A program made the position numbers and the translations under genes. The notes below the pieces were generated by a model. The model saw only the letters and a list, made by a program, of their open reading frames with translations. It had not been told where the DNA came from and did no database searches. From Streptomyces sp. LHD-70 (GTDB lineage: Bacteria > Actinomycetota > Actinomycetes > Streptomycetales > Streptomycetaceae), in contig NZ_JAVIFW010000017.1 of the NCBI RefSeq assembly GCF_031157275.1, positions 124,001 to 188,000 of the forward strand: DNA of 64,000 bases, given 5' to 3'. Shown one piece after another: positions 1 to 13,378 of the stretch; position 1 is the first letter of the stretch, and each line of letters opens with the position of its first letter.

Positions 1-401
1 AAGCCCGCGTCCACCATGTGCTTCTGGCAGGCCTTCGACATCAGGAAGGCGCCCCGCAGGTGCACGTTCATGACCGTGTCCCAGTCGGAGGCGCTCATCT
101 TGAAGAGCAGGTTGTCGCGGAGCACGCCCGCGTTGTTGACGAGGATCGTGGGAGCGCCGAGCTCGTCCGCGATCCGGGCCACGGCGGCCTCGACCTGTGC
201 CTCGTCGGAGACGTCGCAGCCGACGGCGATCGCCTTGCCGCCGGCGGCCTGGATCTGCTCGACGGTGTCCTTGCAGGCGGCCTCGTCGAGGTCGATGACG
301 GCGACGGCGCGGCCTTCGGCGGCCAGTCGGATCGCGGTGGCGGCGCCGATGCCGCGCGCGGCTCCGGTGACTACGGCGACGCGCTGCTCGGTGGTGGACA
401 T
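1..401 (-). CDS. SDR oxidoreductase, FabG-like (3' end outside window)
   Basis: Short-chain dehydrogenase/reductase, probably a 3-oxoacyl-ACP reductase or other NAD(P)H ketoreductase acting in the cytosol. Read on the minus strand from the ATG at 401, the protein opens MSTTEQRVAVVTGAARGIG. This gives the Rossmann glycine motif TGAARGIG near residues 12-19 and the NNAG motif near residue 87. The catalytic Tyr/Lys part lies beyond position 1, so the active site cannot be checked. The upstream gap to the next gene (402-579) holds only a possible promoter region. FabG paralogues are numerous in actinomycetes, so the physiological substrate is unknown. Confidence 0.85.
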   Translation of the reverse strand, partial: MSTTEQRVAVVTGAARGIGAATAIRLAAEGRAVAVIDLDEAACKDTVEQIQAAGGKAIAVGCDVSDEAQVEAAVARIADELGAPTILVNNAGVLRDNLLFKMSASDWDTVMNVHLRGAFLMSKACQKHMVDAG

Positions 402-579
402 GCTGGTTCTCCCTCGCCCTTGGAATGCGGCTCTCGCGGCGCTCTCGCCAGGACTTTTCCCCAGGGGGGTGAGCGACCGCTTAGTACCTACGCATCCGTG
501 ACGCTAGAAGCCCTGGCACCCGGTGTCAACGGCCCACCGGTGTCCAGGGCTTCTCGAGGGACGGAGTTCAGCCTCGGGC

Positions 580-963
580 TCAGCGCACGAGGAGGTCCAG
601 GAGCCGCTCCACCTCGGCCTCCGGGTCGGCCGTCAGACCGGAGTGCACGGGGCCCGGCTGGACCACCGTGGAGCGGGGCGCGATCAGCCAGCGGAAGCGC
701 CGGCCGATGTCGTCCCGCGCCGCCTGGCCCGCGTCCTCGCCGCCCCGGCAGACTCCTTCGACGGCGCGCAGCGCGGCCCGTACGCCCGCGACGTCCGCCG
801 CCGGGTCGAGCGCGGTCAGCTTGCGCTCGTCGAGGTGGGTGCGGGCGGCCACGAAGGACTTGGCGCGGCAGTAGACCACCACGCCCGCGTTGAACTGCTC
901 GCCGCGCTCCACGCGAGGGACCACCCGCAGCAGCGCGTACTCGAACACATCGCGCTCGCTCAT
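580..963 (-). CDS. DUF3037 family protein
   Basis: A 127-residue cytosolic protein beginning MSERDVFEYALLRVVPRVER, which is how DUF3037 proteins typically start (FEYA..R.VPR...GE.FN.GV). The start at 963 overlaps the stop of the upstream HipA-like gene (ATGA, 960-963), so the two are translationally coupled. Longer upstream readings in this frame run through the hipA gene and are shadows. DUF3037 proteins commonly accompany HipA-family kinases. They are thought to be partners, but the biochemical role is not established. Confidence 0.8.
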   Translation of the reverse strand: MSERDVFEYALLRVVPRVERGEQFNAGVVVYCRAKSFVAARTHLDERKLTALDPAADVAGVRAALRAVEGVCRGGEDAGQAARDDIGRRFRWLIAPRSTVVQPGPVHSGLTADPEAEVERLLDLLVR

Positions 964-1811
964 TCGCCCGCGCCCTTCTTGTCCTTGGTGGGGTGCGGCC
1001 ACGGAGTGAGGTGGTCGGTGAGCCACCCCGGCGCGTTGGACTGCTTGCGCTCGACGCGCGGGCCGAGGGTGATCCGCTCGGCGAGGCCCTTTACTCGCGC
1101 GTGCAGCACGTCGACGTACGCGCGGCGCAGTTCGTCCGGGCTGTCGAAGCCGGGCTCGTCGACCAGCCACTCATCGGGGACGTCGGCGGCGACCTCGGTG
1201 AGGAGTTCCTCCGTCACGCGCGGCGCGAGTTCGGCGGCGGCCGCGGCGACGTCCGGGCCGAAGGGCGCGAGCGCGTGGTCGGAGGCGTCGTACGGCTTCG
1301 CGGCGGCGACCTGGGCGGTGCGCCAGTTGTGGTGCCAGATCATGCTCGCGCCATGGTCGATCAGCCACAGGTCGCCGTGCCACACCAGCATGTTCGGGTT
1401 CCGCCAGGACCGGTCGACGTTGTTGATCAGCGCGTCGAACCAGACCACCCGCCCCGCCTCGGCGGCGCTCACCTCGTACGCGAGCGGGTCGAAGCCGAGG
1501 GAGCCCGGCAGGTAGTCCATGCCGAAGTTGAGGCCGCCGCTGGCCTTGAGCAGCTCCTGCACCTCCTGGTCCGGCTCGGCCAGGCCGATCACGGGGTCGA
1601 GCTGGATCTGCACCAGGTCGGGCACCCGCAGCCCCAGCCGACGCGCCAACTGCCCGCAGACGACCTCCGCGACGAGCGTCTTGCGGCCCTGGCCGGCCCC
1701 GGTGAACTTCATGACGTATACGCCGAGGTCGTCAGCCTCGACGAGTCCGGGCAGAGATCCACCCTCACGTAGTGGGGCGACATATCGGGTGGCAGTGACT
1801 TCTGCAAGCAT
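960..1811 (-). CDS. HipA-like kinase family protein
   Basis: A 283-residue protein of the HipA-like protein-kinase fold group. The N-terminal part (EADDLGVYVMKFTGAGQGRK) resembles the nucleotide-binding lobe. The segment VWFDALINNVDRSWRNPN (about residues 123-140) carries the D-x-N/D-R catalytic-loop pattern, and LWLIDHGASM supplies the metal-binding DHG. It forms a two-gene operon with the DUF3037 gene. The family is related to the HipA toxin, which phosphorylates glutamyl-tRNA synthetase; a toxin role here is only inference, and no HipB-like antitoxin lies nearby. The ATG at 1811 is preceded within about 10 bases by TATAAC, suggesting a leaderless transcript. A broken paralogue of the first 30 codons lies at 35.66-35.76 kb. 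Confidence 0.8.
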   Translation of the reverse strand: MLAEVTATRYVAPLREGGSLPGLVEADDLGVYVMKFTGAGQGRKTLVAEVVCGQLARRLGLRVPDLVQIQLDPVIGLAEPDQEVQELLKASGGLNFGMDYLPGSLGFDPLAYEVSAAEAGRVVWFDALINNVDRSWRNPNMLVWHGDLWLIDHGASMIWHHNWRTAQVAAAKPYDASDHALAPFGPDVAAAAAELAPRVTEELLTEVAADVPDEWLVDEPGFDSPDELRRAYVDVLHARVKGLAERITLGPRVERKQSNAPGWLTDHLTPWPHPTKDKKGAGE

Positions 1812-1835
1812 TATCCCAGGTTATAGGGCCGCACA
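1796..1835 (-). promoter_or_regulatory. putative leaderless promoter of the hipA-like gene
   Basis: Reading the minus strand, TATAAC is followed by 8 bases and then the ATG of the HipA-like gene. This places a transcription start at or next to the start codon, and no Shine-Dalgarno sequence precedes the ATG. The same spacing (CATAGCCTGGGCGG then ATG) is kept in front of the broken paralogue near 35757. Read by eye only. Confidence 0.35.
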
Positions 1836-2119
1836 GCTTGCCGATCCAAGGAGCTCTTTCGAGAGCTGACCTCTACCGCAGGAGCTTCACCGGTAGCGCC
1901 GGGGAGGATCTGGAGAGTGTGCAGGCGAACGTACCGAGATCTGCCCGCCACCCATTGCCTCGAGGGAGAATCTGGGGAGATTCAGCCTGAGGACCCGCAC
2001 CACCGCAGGAGTTGGCCAGGCAGCACCCCGGGCGCACATGTCCTCACATGGTGGACACGCTCGACCGGCTGCTCGACGGCACCTTCCTTCGAGCAACGCG
2101 CTGAGCAGCCGCCCCTCCC
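1812..2119. other. intergenic region without recognised gene
   Basis: About 300 bases between the HipA-like start and the TetR stop. Reading frames here show no recognisable protein. A short inverted repeat GAATCT-GGGG-AGATTC at 1968-1983 could be a weak hairpin downstream of the tetR gene. Nothing else stands out. Confidence 0.4.
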
Positions 2120-2731
2120 TCAGCTTCCGCCCGCAGTGGACACTCCCCGCAGAACTGAAGCCAACAACCCAGTCACCAGCTCCCCCGCCTCCGCCCTCGC
2201 AGCCTTCTTGTCCTCCGCCTCACCGATGGCCAGCGCGGTTTCGCTGACCATCCTGAAGAGGACGCGAGTCAGCAGGGGGCTGGGGGCGATTCGGGCGCCG
2301 CTGTCGGCCAGCTCGACGAGCATGGAATCGAGCAGCCCCATCATGCGCGCCTCGATCTCGCGGCACCGCTCCCAGCCGAGCACAGCAGGTCCTTGCTGAA
2401 GGCAGATGCGCTGGTACTCGTCGTCCAGGCAGGCATCGAGGAATGCGTTCAAGCCGCTGGTCATGCGTTCCCACGGATCGTCTGCGTTGCCGCCCGCATT
2501 CATCACGGTTTCGGCGATCCGCTCGTTGACGCCCTCCAGGACGTGCTCGAAGAGCGCCTGCTTGCTCGAGAAGTGGTGGTACAGCGCTCCCTTGGTGACG
2601 CGCGCGGAAGCCGCGACCTCGTCCAACGAGGTATGAGCGAAGCCCTTCTCCGTGAACAGGCGCGCTGCCGAATCCAGCAGTGCCGCGCGGGTGGCCTCGA
2701 CGTACTCCTGGCGACGCGTCTTGACAGTCAT
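2120..2731 (-). CDS. TetR family regulator of the adjacent MMPL exporter
   Basis: A 203-residue TetR-family repressor. The N-terminal helix-turn-helix lies at about residues 12-58 (AALLDSAARLFTEKGFAHTS ... TKGALYHHFSSKQALFEHV), followed by a ligand-binding helical domain that cannot be assigned a ligand. The ATG at 2731 lies 66 bp from the divergent MMPL gene. The shared gap contains a perfect inverted repeat overlapping the exporter's -10 box, so this protein most likely represses the exporter and itself until an exported compound binds. Confidence 0.88.
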   Translation of the reverse strand: MTVKTRRQEYVEATRAALLDSAARLFTEKGFAHTSLDEVAASARVTKGALYHHFSSKQALFEHVLEGVNERIAETVMNAGGNADDPWERMTSGLNAFLDACLDDEYQRICLQQGPAVLGWERCREIEARMMGLLDSMLVELADSGARIAPSPLLTRVLFRMVSETALAIGEAEDKKAARAEAGELVTGLLASVLRGVSTAGGS

Positions 2732-2762
2732 GACCGCAGGTTATTACATACTCTCGGTATGT
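2721..2762 (+). promoter_or_regulatory. MMPL promoter with overlapping TetR operator
   Basis: TTGACA at 2721-2726 and TTACAT at 2744-2749 are separated by 17 bases, a good sigma70-like (HrdB) promoter facing the MMPL gene. A perfect inverted repeat ACATAC-N5-GTATGT at 2746-2762 overlaps the -10 box and start region, as expected for a TetR operator. The -35 box lies inside the first codons of the divergent tetR gene. Confidence 0.7.
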
Positions 2763-2797
2763 CGCCATCTCTAAGAATGAAACCTCCGGGGGGATAG

Positions 2798-5086
2798 ATG
2801 TTTGCCCGTCTCGCGTCGCTGGCCATGCGCCGGCGCCGCCTCGTCTTCGTAGTCGCTGTGCTGGGGTTCGCGATCGCCGCGGCGATCGCTGCGCCGGCGA
2901 TGAAGGTCCTTTCCGCAGGCGGTTTCGAGGACCCGAAGGCGGAGTCGTCGATCGCCAAGGAGGTGCTGCGCGAGCGCTTCGACACGGGTGAACCGAACTT
3001 CATCCTCGTGGCGCGGGCACCGGGACAGGTCGACAGCGGCGAAGCCGAGGCCGCAGGCCGCGATCTCACCCGCAAGCTCACCGATCAGGACGGCGTCGCC
3101 GAGGTCTCCTCGTACTGGACCGGCGGACCGGCGGCCGACGGGCTGCGGTCGGAGGACGGGCGGTCGGCCCTCATCCTCGCCCGTCTCAGCGGGGACGACG
3201 ACGAGGCGCTGAAGACGGCGAAACGCCTCGCCCCTCGCGTCACCGGTGAGCAGGGCGTGCTGTCGGTGAAGTCGGGCGGCCGGGCGGAATTCAACCGCCA
3301 GGGCTCTGAGCGCATCACCACCGACCTCGCCCGGGCCGAGGGCATCGCGGTTCCGATCACCATCCTGCTGCTCGTGCTGGTCTTCGGATCAGGTATGGCC
3401 GCGCTCATGCCCCTCGCGGTGGCGGGCTTCTCCGTGATCGGCTCGCTTGCCGTGCTGCGGCTGCTCAACGAGGTGACGGACGTATCGATCTTCGCGGCCA
3501 ACCTCTCCACGGCGCTCGGCCTGGGACTGGCCATCGACTACTCGCTCTTCATCATCAGCCGGTACCGCGAGGAGTTGAAGAAGGGGGCCGAGACCGCCAC
3601 AGCACTGCGTACGACTCTCCGTACAGCGGGGCGGACTGTCGTCTTCTCCGCCGTCACCGTGCTGCTGTCCCTGGCTGCGCTCCTGGTGTTCCCGCTGTAC
3701 TTCCTGCGGTCCTTCGCCTACGCGGGCATCGGTGTGGTGCTGTTCGCGACGCTCGGCGCCCTGGTGCTGCTGCCGGCGCTGCTGGCTGCGCTGGGCGGCC
3801 GGATCGACAAGTTCGACCTGATGGCGAAGCTCCGCCGGGGGCCGAAGAAGGAGAAGCGCCCCGAGGACGGTTTCTGGCACCGTCTCGCCACTGGTGTCAT
3901 GCGGCGCCCGCTGCCCGTGCTCACGGTTGTCCTCGTCGTGCTGGCGATCGTGGTCATGCCCTTCACCAAGGCGTCGTTCGGGCTGCCCGACGACCGTGCG
4001 CTGCCCAAGGATCTGGCCGCCGCCCAGGTGGGCGATGCCGTGCGTACGGAGTTCTCCACGCCAACCGGCCGGGACCTGAAGGTCGTCCTCCCCGATGCCC
4101 GGCCGTCCGACAGCGAACTCACCGACTACGCAACCGTCTTGTCCGAGGTGTCGGACGTCGAGCGTGTGGATACGGCCACCGGCAGCTTCCAGGACGGGAA
4201 GCAGATCGCGCCGCCCGTATCGGGCTCGGAGAAGATGTTCACCGAAGCGGACGGAGCCTGGCTGGCTCTGACGACCGATGTGGAGGGCTACTCGGAAGCA
4301 GGCAAGGACCTGGTGGGCAAGGTGCGGGACGCACAGCCTCCCGCCGGCACGGCAGCACTCGTGGCGGGCACGGCGGCCACCTACGCCGACACTCTGGACA
4401 GCCTCTGGTCCGCCCTGCCCTGGGCCGTGCTGATCATCGCGCTACTGACCTTCACGCTGCTGTTCCTGTTCACGGGCAGCGTGATCATGCCGCTCAAGGC
4501 CATCGTGCTGAATCTGCTCAGCCTCACGGCGACGTACGGGGCCATGGTGTACGTCTTCCAGGACGGCAACCTGCAGTGGCTCACGGGTGACTTCACCGTC
4601 ACCGGCTACATCGACGTCACCATGCCGATTCTGATGTTCTGCGTCATTTTCGGCCTGTCGATGGACTACGAAGTCTTCCTTCTCTCCCGTATCAAGGAGG
4701 AGTTCGACCGCACCGGCGACAACGAGGCAGCGGTGGCTAGGGGGTTGGAGAGCACGGGCCGTCTCATCACCGCGGCGGCAGCACTGCTCGCCATCTTCTT
4801 CGTGGCGCTCGTCAGCGCCGGCGTCACGCACGTCAAGATGCTGGGCCTGGGTACAGCCCTTGCCATCCTGATGGACGCGGTCGTCATCCGCGGTCTGCTG
4901 GTTCCCGCGTTCATGCGGCTGGCCGGGCGGGCGAACTGGTGGGCGCCGGGTCCCCTGCGGCGACTGCACGACAAGATCGGATTCAGCCACGGCCCGTCGG
5001 CCGACGAGGAGCAGGACACGGCGTCCTCCAACGAGCTCGGCGGCGCCCCCGCGGTACGCGAATCGCGCGAGCATGTGACGCAGTAG
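2798..5086 (+). CDS. MMPL/RND family membrane transporter
   Basis: A 762-residue integral membrane protein of the MMPL branch of the RND superfamily, likely exporting a hydrophobic small molecule or lipid with the proton gradient. It shows the family's two-fold layout. There is one N-terminal membrane segment (residues about 13-35), a large extracytoplasmic loop, and a bundle of segments from about 185 containing GLGLAIDYSLFIISRYREEL. A second half repeats the pattern with IFGLSMDYEVFLLSRIKEEF (about 612-631). The paired GxxxDY...SR signatures are the family hallmark and hold the proton-relay Asp residues. The ATG at 2798 follows a GGGGGGA ribosome site. Control by the divergent TetR is supported by the operator. 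Confidence 0.93.
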   Translation: MFARLASLAMRRRRLVFVVAVLGFAIAAAIAAPAMKVLSAGGFEDPKAESSIAKEVLRERFDTGEPNFILVARAPGQVDSGEAEAAGRDLTRKLTDQDGVAEVSSYWTGGPAADGLRSEDGRSALILARLSGDDDEALKTAKRLAPRVTGEQGVLSVKSGGRAEFNRQGSERITTDLARAEGIAVPITILLLVLVFGSGMAALMPLAVAGFSVIGSLAVLRLLNEVTDVSIFAANLSTALGLGLAIDYSLFIISRYREELKKGAETATALRTTLRTAGRTVVFSAVTVLLSLAALLVFPLYFLRSFAYAGIGVVLFATLGALVLLPALLAALGGRIDKFDLMAKLRRGPKKEKRPEDGFWHRLATGVMRRPLPVLTVVLVVLAIVVMPFTKASFGLPDDRALPKDLAAAQVGDAVRTEFSTPTGRDLKVVLPDARPSDSELTDYATVLSEVSDVERVDTATGSFQDGKQIAPPVSGSEKMFTEADGAWLALTTDVEGYSEAGKDLVGKVRDAQPPAGTAALVAGTAATYADTLDSLWSALPWAVLIIALLTFTLLFLFTGSVIMPLKAIVLNLLSLTATYGAMVYVFQDGNLQWLTGDFTVTGYIDVTMPILMFCVIFGLSMDYEVFLLSRIKEEFDRTGDNEAAVARGLESTGRLITAAAALLAIFFVALVSAGVTHVKMLGLGTALAILMDAVVIRGLLVPAFMRLAGRANWWAPGPLRRLHDKIGFSHGPSADEEQDTASSNELGGAPAVRESREHVTQ

Positions 5087-5107
5087 CGCACGAAGCGCCG
5101 AAAAGGC

Positions 5108-5137
5108 AGAGGGCCGGCCCCGGGAGGCCGGCCCTCT
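5108..5137. terminator. bidirectional hairpin terminator
   Basis: A perfect 12-bp inverted repeat (5108-5119 with 5126-5137; arm AGAGGGCCGGCC) with a 6-base loop, followed by a pyrimidine-rich stretch. It sits between the convergent MMPL gene and M56 peptidase gene and can serve both. Confidence 0.75.
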
Positions 5138-5155
5138 TCTGCTGCTTCGCGGCGA

Positions 5156-6091
5156 TCAGCACCAGAGGCTCACCGTGGCGACGCAAACAGCCGACGGGGT
5201 CGCCACCAGTCCGAGCATCCAGCAAGCCCCGGCTCCGTACGCCGACTTGGAACCGTATGCGGTGCCCGAGTCGAGGAGCCGGTTGATGCGCTCGGCCACG
5301 TCCCCGCCGGAGGCGTGCAACGCCCCGGCCCCCGCAACCGGAGCGTTCTCCACTCGGCCCGCAGCGAGCCGGGCGAGCCCGCGGGCCAGGACGTCCGCCC
5401 GGACCTGTCGCGCTGCGGCGTCGTCCGCCGCCATTTCCACAAGGCGGGCTACGGCCCCCTTCGCCTCCGCGAAGAGGGGGACCCAGGCCATTGCGTGAGC
5501 CACAGAGCCGGTGAAGCACATGATGTAGTGGTGGCGGCCACGGAGGTGGGCCCTCTCGTGCTCCATCACCGCTGCCAGCTCGGCCCTCGACAGCATCTTC
5601 AGGGCCGCTGTCGTCAGGACTATGCGCCCGCCGTGGGCCGCCACACAGTAGGCCGCCGGGCACGCGTGGTCGATGGCTACGGCGGAAGTGTCACGCAAGC
5701 CGACTCGGTGGCCCAACAGGTCCACCGCGGCGACGTGGTTCTGCTGACGACGACGCCAACGCAAGTGGTTGCGCAGCAGAACCGTGCTCACCCTCAGCGG
5801 CACCCCGACTGCGATCGCGGCTCCTGCAACAGTGGTGAGCACCCTCAGGCTGTCCGGAGAAAGATGGGCGACCCACCGTACGCAGCACTGCCAGATCAGC
5901 GCGTGCACAGCGGTGCCCGCAAGCTCAAGCCCTAGGAAGACGAACGAGGCCAGGGCCGAGACGACCATGCCGAGCCATAAACCGATGGCCAGACGTGGCG
6001 CTCGGATCGGCCAGCGCGCCCGGGCGAGGAGCGGCGGCGCGAGTACTGCCGCCACCAGCAGATACATCGCTTGGAAGGCTGCACCCGTCAT
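5156..6091 (-). CDS. M56 family (BlaR1/MecR1-like) membrane metalloprotease, first copy
   Basis: A 311-residue membrane protein with about four hydrophobic segments and a cytosolic zinc-protease motif HERAH at residues 178-182. A downstream acidic EMAADD (about 219-224) probably supplies the third zinc ligand. This is the M56 peptidase arrangement that in BlaR1/MecR1 inactivates a BlaI-type repressor. It lacks a C-terminal penicillin-sensor domain, so the inducing signal is not evident. The start at 6091 overlaps the stop of the BlaI-like gene (ATGA), so the pair is translationally coupled. A second M56-BlaI pair lies at 27.6-29.0 kb. Confidence 0.85.
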   Translation of the reverse strand: MTGAAFQAMYLLVAAVLAPPLLARARWPIRAPRLAIGLWLGMVVSALASFVFLGLELAGTAVHALIWQCCVRWVAHLSPDSLRVLTTVAGAAIAVGVPLRVSTVLLRNHLRWRRRQQNHVAAVDLLGHRVGLRDTSAVAIDHACPAAYCVAAHGGRIVLTTAALKMLSRAELAAVMEHERAHLRGRHHYIMCFTGSVAHAMAWVPLFAEAKGAVARLVEMAADDAAARQVRADVLARGLARLAAGRVENAPVAGAGALHASGGDVAERINRLLDSGTAYGSKSAYGAGACWMLGLVATPSAVCVATVSLWC

Positions 6092-6492
6092 GCCCTGTCC
6101 TCGTCGCCGAGCGCACGCCGGATAGCGGCCTGCAGATCGGGGGATTCGCTCGCGGCGACACGTTCGACGAAGTGGAGCAGCACCGACTCCGGGTCGCCAC
6201 TGCCGCTGAGGGCCTCCGCCATGAGCCGGGCGGTACAGGCCTCGCGCGTCTCGTGCGGCTGGTACAAGTACTGCTTGCCTTGCCGCGTGCGGTCGAGCCA
6301 GCCCTTCTTGTTGAGCTTGGCCATCGTGGACATGACGGTGGTGTAGGCCAGCGCCGCGGGGCGTTCCGCGTTCATCGCGTCCACCACGTCACGGACCGGC
6401 AGTGGCCGGCCGGCGGCCCACAGCCGTTCCATCACCTCGGCTTCCAGTGACCCCAGATTCCACACGCTGCGCCTCCGCTCGATTCCCGGCAT
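6088..6492 (-). CDS. BlaI/MecI/CopY family repressor, first copy
   Basis: Winged-helix repressor of about 134 residues. Typical family features are the opening LGSLEAEVMERLWAAGRPLPVRDVV, the recognition region AYTTVMSTMAKLNKKGWL, and a C-terminal dimerisation part with GKQYLYQP. The ATG at 6492 is preferred because the family similarity begins there; an in-frame start at 6516 is possible. It is probably cleaved or inactivated by the co-transcribed M56 protease. No classical TACA-TGTA operator was found upstream, so its target is uncertain. Confidence 0.82.
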   Translation of the reverse strand: MPGIERRRSVWNLGSLEAEVMERLWAAGRPLPVRDVVDAMNAERPAALAYTTVMSTMAKLNKKGWLDRTRQGKQYLYQPHETREACTARLMAEALSGSGDPESVLLHFVERVAASESPDLQAAIRRALGDEDRA

Positions 6493-6524
6493 GGTACCGG
6501 TGCCCGCCGACGCCACAACGCGCA

Positions 6525-6557
6525 GCGGCGTTCCCGGTGATGGCCCAGGAACGCCGC
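6525..6557 (-). terminator. hairpin terminator after the NRPS gene
   Basis: A perfect 10-bp inverted repeat (6525-6534 with 6548-6557; arm GCGGCGTTCC) with a 13-base loop, 19 bases beyond the NRPS stop on the minus strand and upstream of the blaI start. It separates the biosynthetic transcript from the blaI-M56 pair. Confidence 0.6.
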
Positions 6558-6576
6558 AGCAGGAGGTACAGGGCGA

Positions 6577-11454
<4,878 letters not shown>

Positions 11455-11672
11455 GGGGATCTCCTCGACGTCACAGCACTGATGCAGAGGCCGACGCTCC
11501 CCGGGTGGCCGCGCGACGACAACGTCCGTCGGTACAGGGCTTTGGCGGGTGACCGATCGGCTACCTCGTCAGATCAGTCGACGTAGCCCTTCGAGGTGAT
11601 CGTCTTCGGCCTCCCCTGCGCACGGGTCCGACCTAGCGTCTGAGCCGTTGATTGTCGATCGAGGAGGTTGTG
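11455..11672. promoter_or_regulatory. divergent control region of NRPS and acyl-AMP ligase genes
   Basis: About 220 bases between the oppositely transcribed NRPS and ligase genes, so promoters for both halves of the biosynthetic locus must lie here. No confident -10/-35 pair or palindrome was recognised. The LuxR-type regulator at 14.2-14.9 kb is the obvious candidate to act on it. Confidence 0.4.
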
Positions 11673-13355
11673 GTGCCGTCGGACAAGGCTCGTCACCCGT
11701 CGTATGTCGCATCGGAAGCCGTCGGCTTCTCCATCCCGGAGAGCCTGCTGCGGGCCCGGCCGTCCACCGGACTCACCGTCCTCGACAACGACTTGACCCC
11801 CACGCGTATCCCGTACCGGGAGCTGGCAGGACTGGCCGAGACGGCGGCCAAGTCTCTCCGCGCACAAGGTGTTTCAGCGGGCGACCGGGTGTGTCTGCTG
11901 GCTCCGACGTCCAAGGATCTGCTCGTCACGCTCTTCGGTGTGTGGCGGCTCGGTGCGGCCCCCGTGGTCCTGCCGCGTCCACGACGGGCGGACGCGGACG
12001 CGTTCGTCGAGGAGGTGCAGCGCAGGGTGAAGGCCGCGGCGCCCGCGCTGTTCGTCACCACGGACAGCACCGCCGCGCTGTTCGCCGACCGTCTGTCGGT
12101 TCGCACGGTCAGCCTTCGGCAGCTCCGCAAGCTCACCTCTCCGGCAGCGGCGCCGCTGCCGATGCCGTCGCCCGACAGCATCGGACTGCTGCAGTTCACA
12201 TCGGGCACCACAGCCGCGTCCCGCGCCGTCCCCGTGACACAGGGCCAACTCATCGAGAACATCGCCGCGACAGGCGAACACACCGGCTTCGGCGCGCACG
12301 ACGTCTACGTCAGCTGGCTGCCCCTGTACCACGACATGGGCATCGTGTCCCTCGCCGGAATGACGTCCGGCGGTGCCGACGTCGTGATGATGGCGACCGA
12401 AGCGTTCATGGAGCAGCCTGCCGGCTGGATGCGCACCATCAGCGACTACGGCGGCACGGTCACCGCCGCGCCCAACTTCGCGTACGGACTCGCGGCCAAG
12501 GTCCAGTCCCTGCGGCCCGCGGCACTGGATCTGTCGCCGCTGCGCGTTGCCATCAACGGCGCTGAGACGATCGACCCGGCGGCACTCGCCGGTGTGCAGA
12601 GCGTCCTGGGCGGCGTGGGCTTCGGCTCCACGGCCATGTGCCCGATGTACGGCCTGGCCGAAGCGACCCTGGCGGTCTCGGGGAGCGACCAGGCGACCCC
12701 GGCCCGGATCATCGAGCCGCTCGATGCGGGCGAGGGCGTCGGCATCCTGGGCGACGTCCGCCCGGAGCGCCGACTGGTGAGTTGCGGGGCTCCCCTGCCC
12801 GGTACGGAGGTTGTCATCCGATCCGAGGACGGCTCTCTGCTGCCCGCCGGAGCCGTCGGAGAGGTCCTGGTCAAGGGGCCCGGTGTGACGCCGGGTTACT
12901 GGAGTGCCGGCGGCCACGTCGACTCGCACGGCCTGCTCCGGGACGGCTATCTCGCTACCGGCGACCTCGGATTCCTCGACGACGGCGAGCTGGTGATCTG
13001 CGGCCGCATCAAGGACATGGTCATCGCCGGCGGGCGCAACCTCTACCCGGAGGACTACGAGGTGGTCACCGAGCGGGTCCGGGGGGTGCGGGCCGGGAAC
13101 GTCGTCGCGTTCTCCCTGCCGGGCCAGGAGCGCATGGTGGTGGTGGCCGAAGGGCGCGGCACCGGCCGTATGTTGCAGGACCTGGGCGAGCGCGTGATGG
13201 AGAGCCTGCGCCGCTCGGCGGAGCACGCCCCGCACGAGCTCGTGTTCATCAAGCCCGGCACCCTCCCGAAAACCTCGTCGGGCAAGCGGCAGCGGCGGGC
13301 AGCGCGAGCTCTGTACGAGCAGGGGGAACTCGAAGTCCTGCACACGGCCCGCTGA
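11673..13355 (+). CDS. fatty-acyl-AMP-ligase-like AMP-binding enzyme
   Basis: A stand-alone adenylating enzyme of about 560 residues that should activate a carboxylic acid as its acyl-adenylate for the NRPS. LLQFTSGTTAASRAVPVTQ (about residues 172-190), SWLPLYHDMGIVS, APNFAYGLAAK and ingAET are signatures of fatty acyl-AMP ligases rather than aryl-acid or CoA ligases. The C-terminal domain has GRIKDMVIAGGRNLYPED, and the presumed catalytic Lys lies in PKTSSGKRQRR. GAGGAGG at 11661-11667 favours the GTG at 11673 over an upstream TTG at 11652. The ligase lies divergent from the NRPS and upstream of the thioesterase, so it probably loads the NRPS N-terminal carrier in trans. The acid itself cannot be predicted. 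Confidence 0.87.
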   Translation: MPSDKARHPSYVASEAVGFSIPESLLRARPSTGLTVLDNDLTPTRIPYRELAGLAETAAKSLRAQGVSAGDRVCLLAPTSKDLLVTLFGVWRLGAAPVVLPRPRRADADAFVEEVQRRVKAAAPALFVTTDSTAALFADRLSVRTVSLRQLRKLTSPAAAPLPMPSPDSIGLLQFTSGTTAASRAVPVTQGQLIENIAATGEHTGFGAHDVYVSWLPLYHDMGIVSLAGMTSGGADVVMMATEAFMEQPAGWMRTISDYGGTVTAAPNFAYGLAAKVQSLRPAALDLSPLRVAINGAETIDPAALAGVQSVLGGVGFGSTAMCPMYGLAEATLAVSGSDQATPARIIEPLDAGEGVGILGDVRPERRLVSCGAPLPGTEVVIRSEDGSLLPAGAVGEVLVKGPGVTPGYWSAGGHVDSHGLLRDGYLATGDLGFLDDGELVICGRIKDMVIAGGRNLYPEDYEVVTERVRGVRAGNVVAFSLPGQERMVVVAEGRGTGRMLQDLGERVMESLRRSAEHAPHELVFIKPGTLPKTSSGKRQRRAARALYEQGELEVLHTAR

Positions 13356-13378
13356 GAGGAGGTGAGAGGAGAACAGTC

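Noticed and set aside
11673..13355. Acyl-AMP ligase as a salicylate/2,3-DHB ligase for a siderophore
   Set aside because: Its motifs (SWLPLYHDMG, APNFAYGL) are of the fatty-acyl-AMP ligase type, and no salicylate or DHB synthase gene lies in the window.
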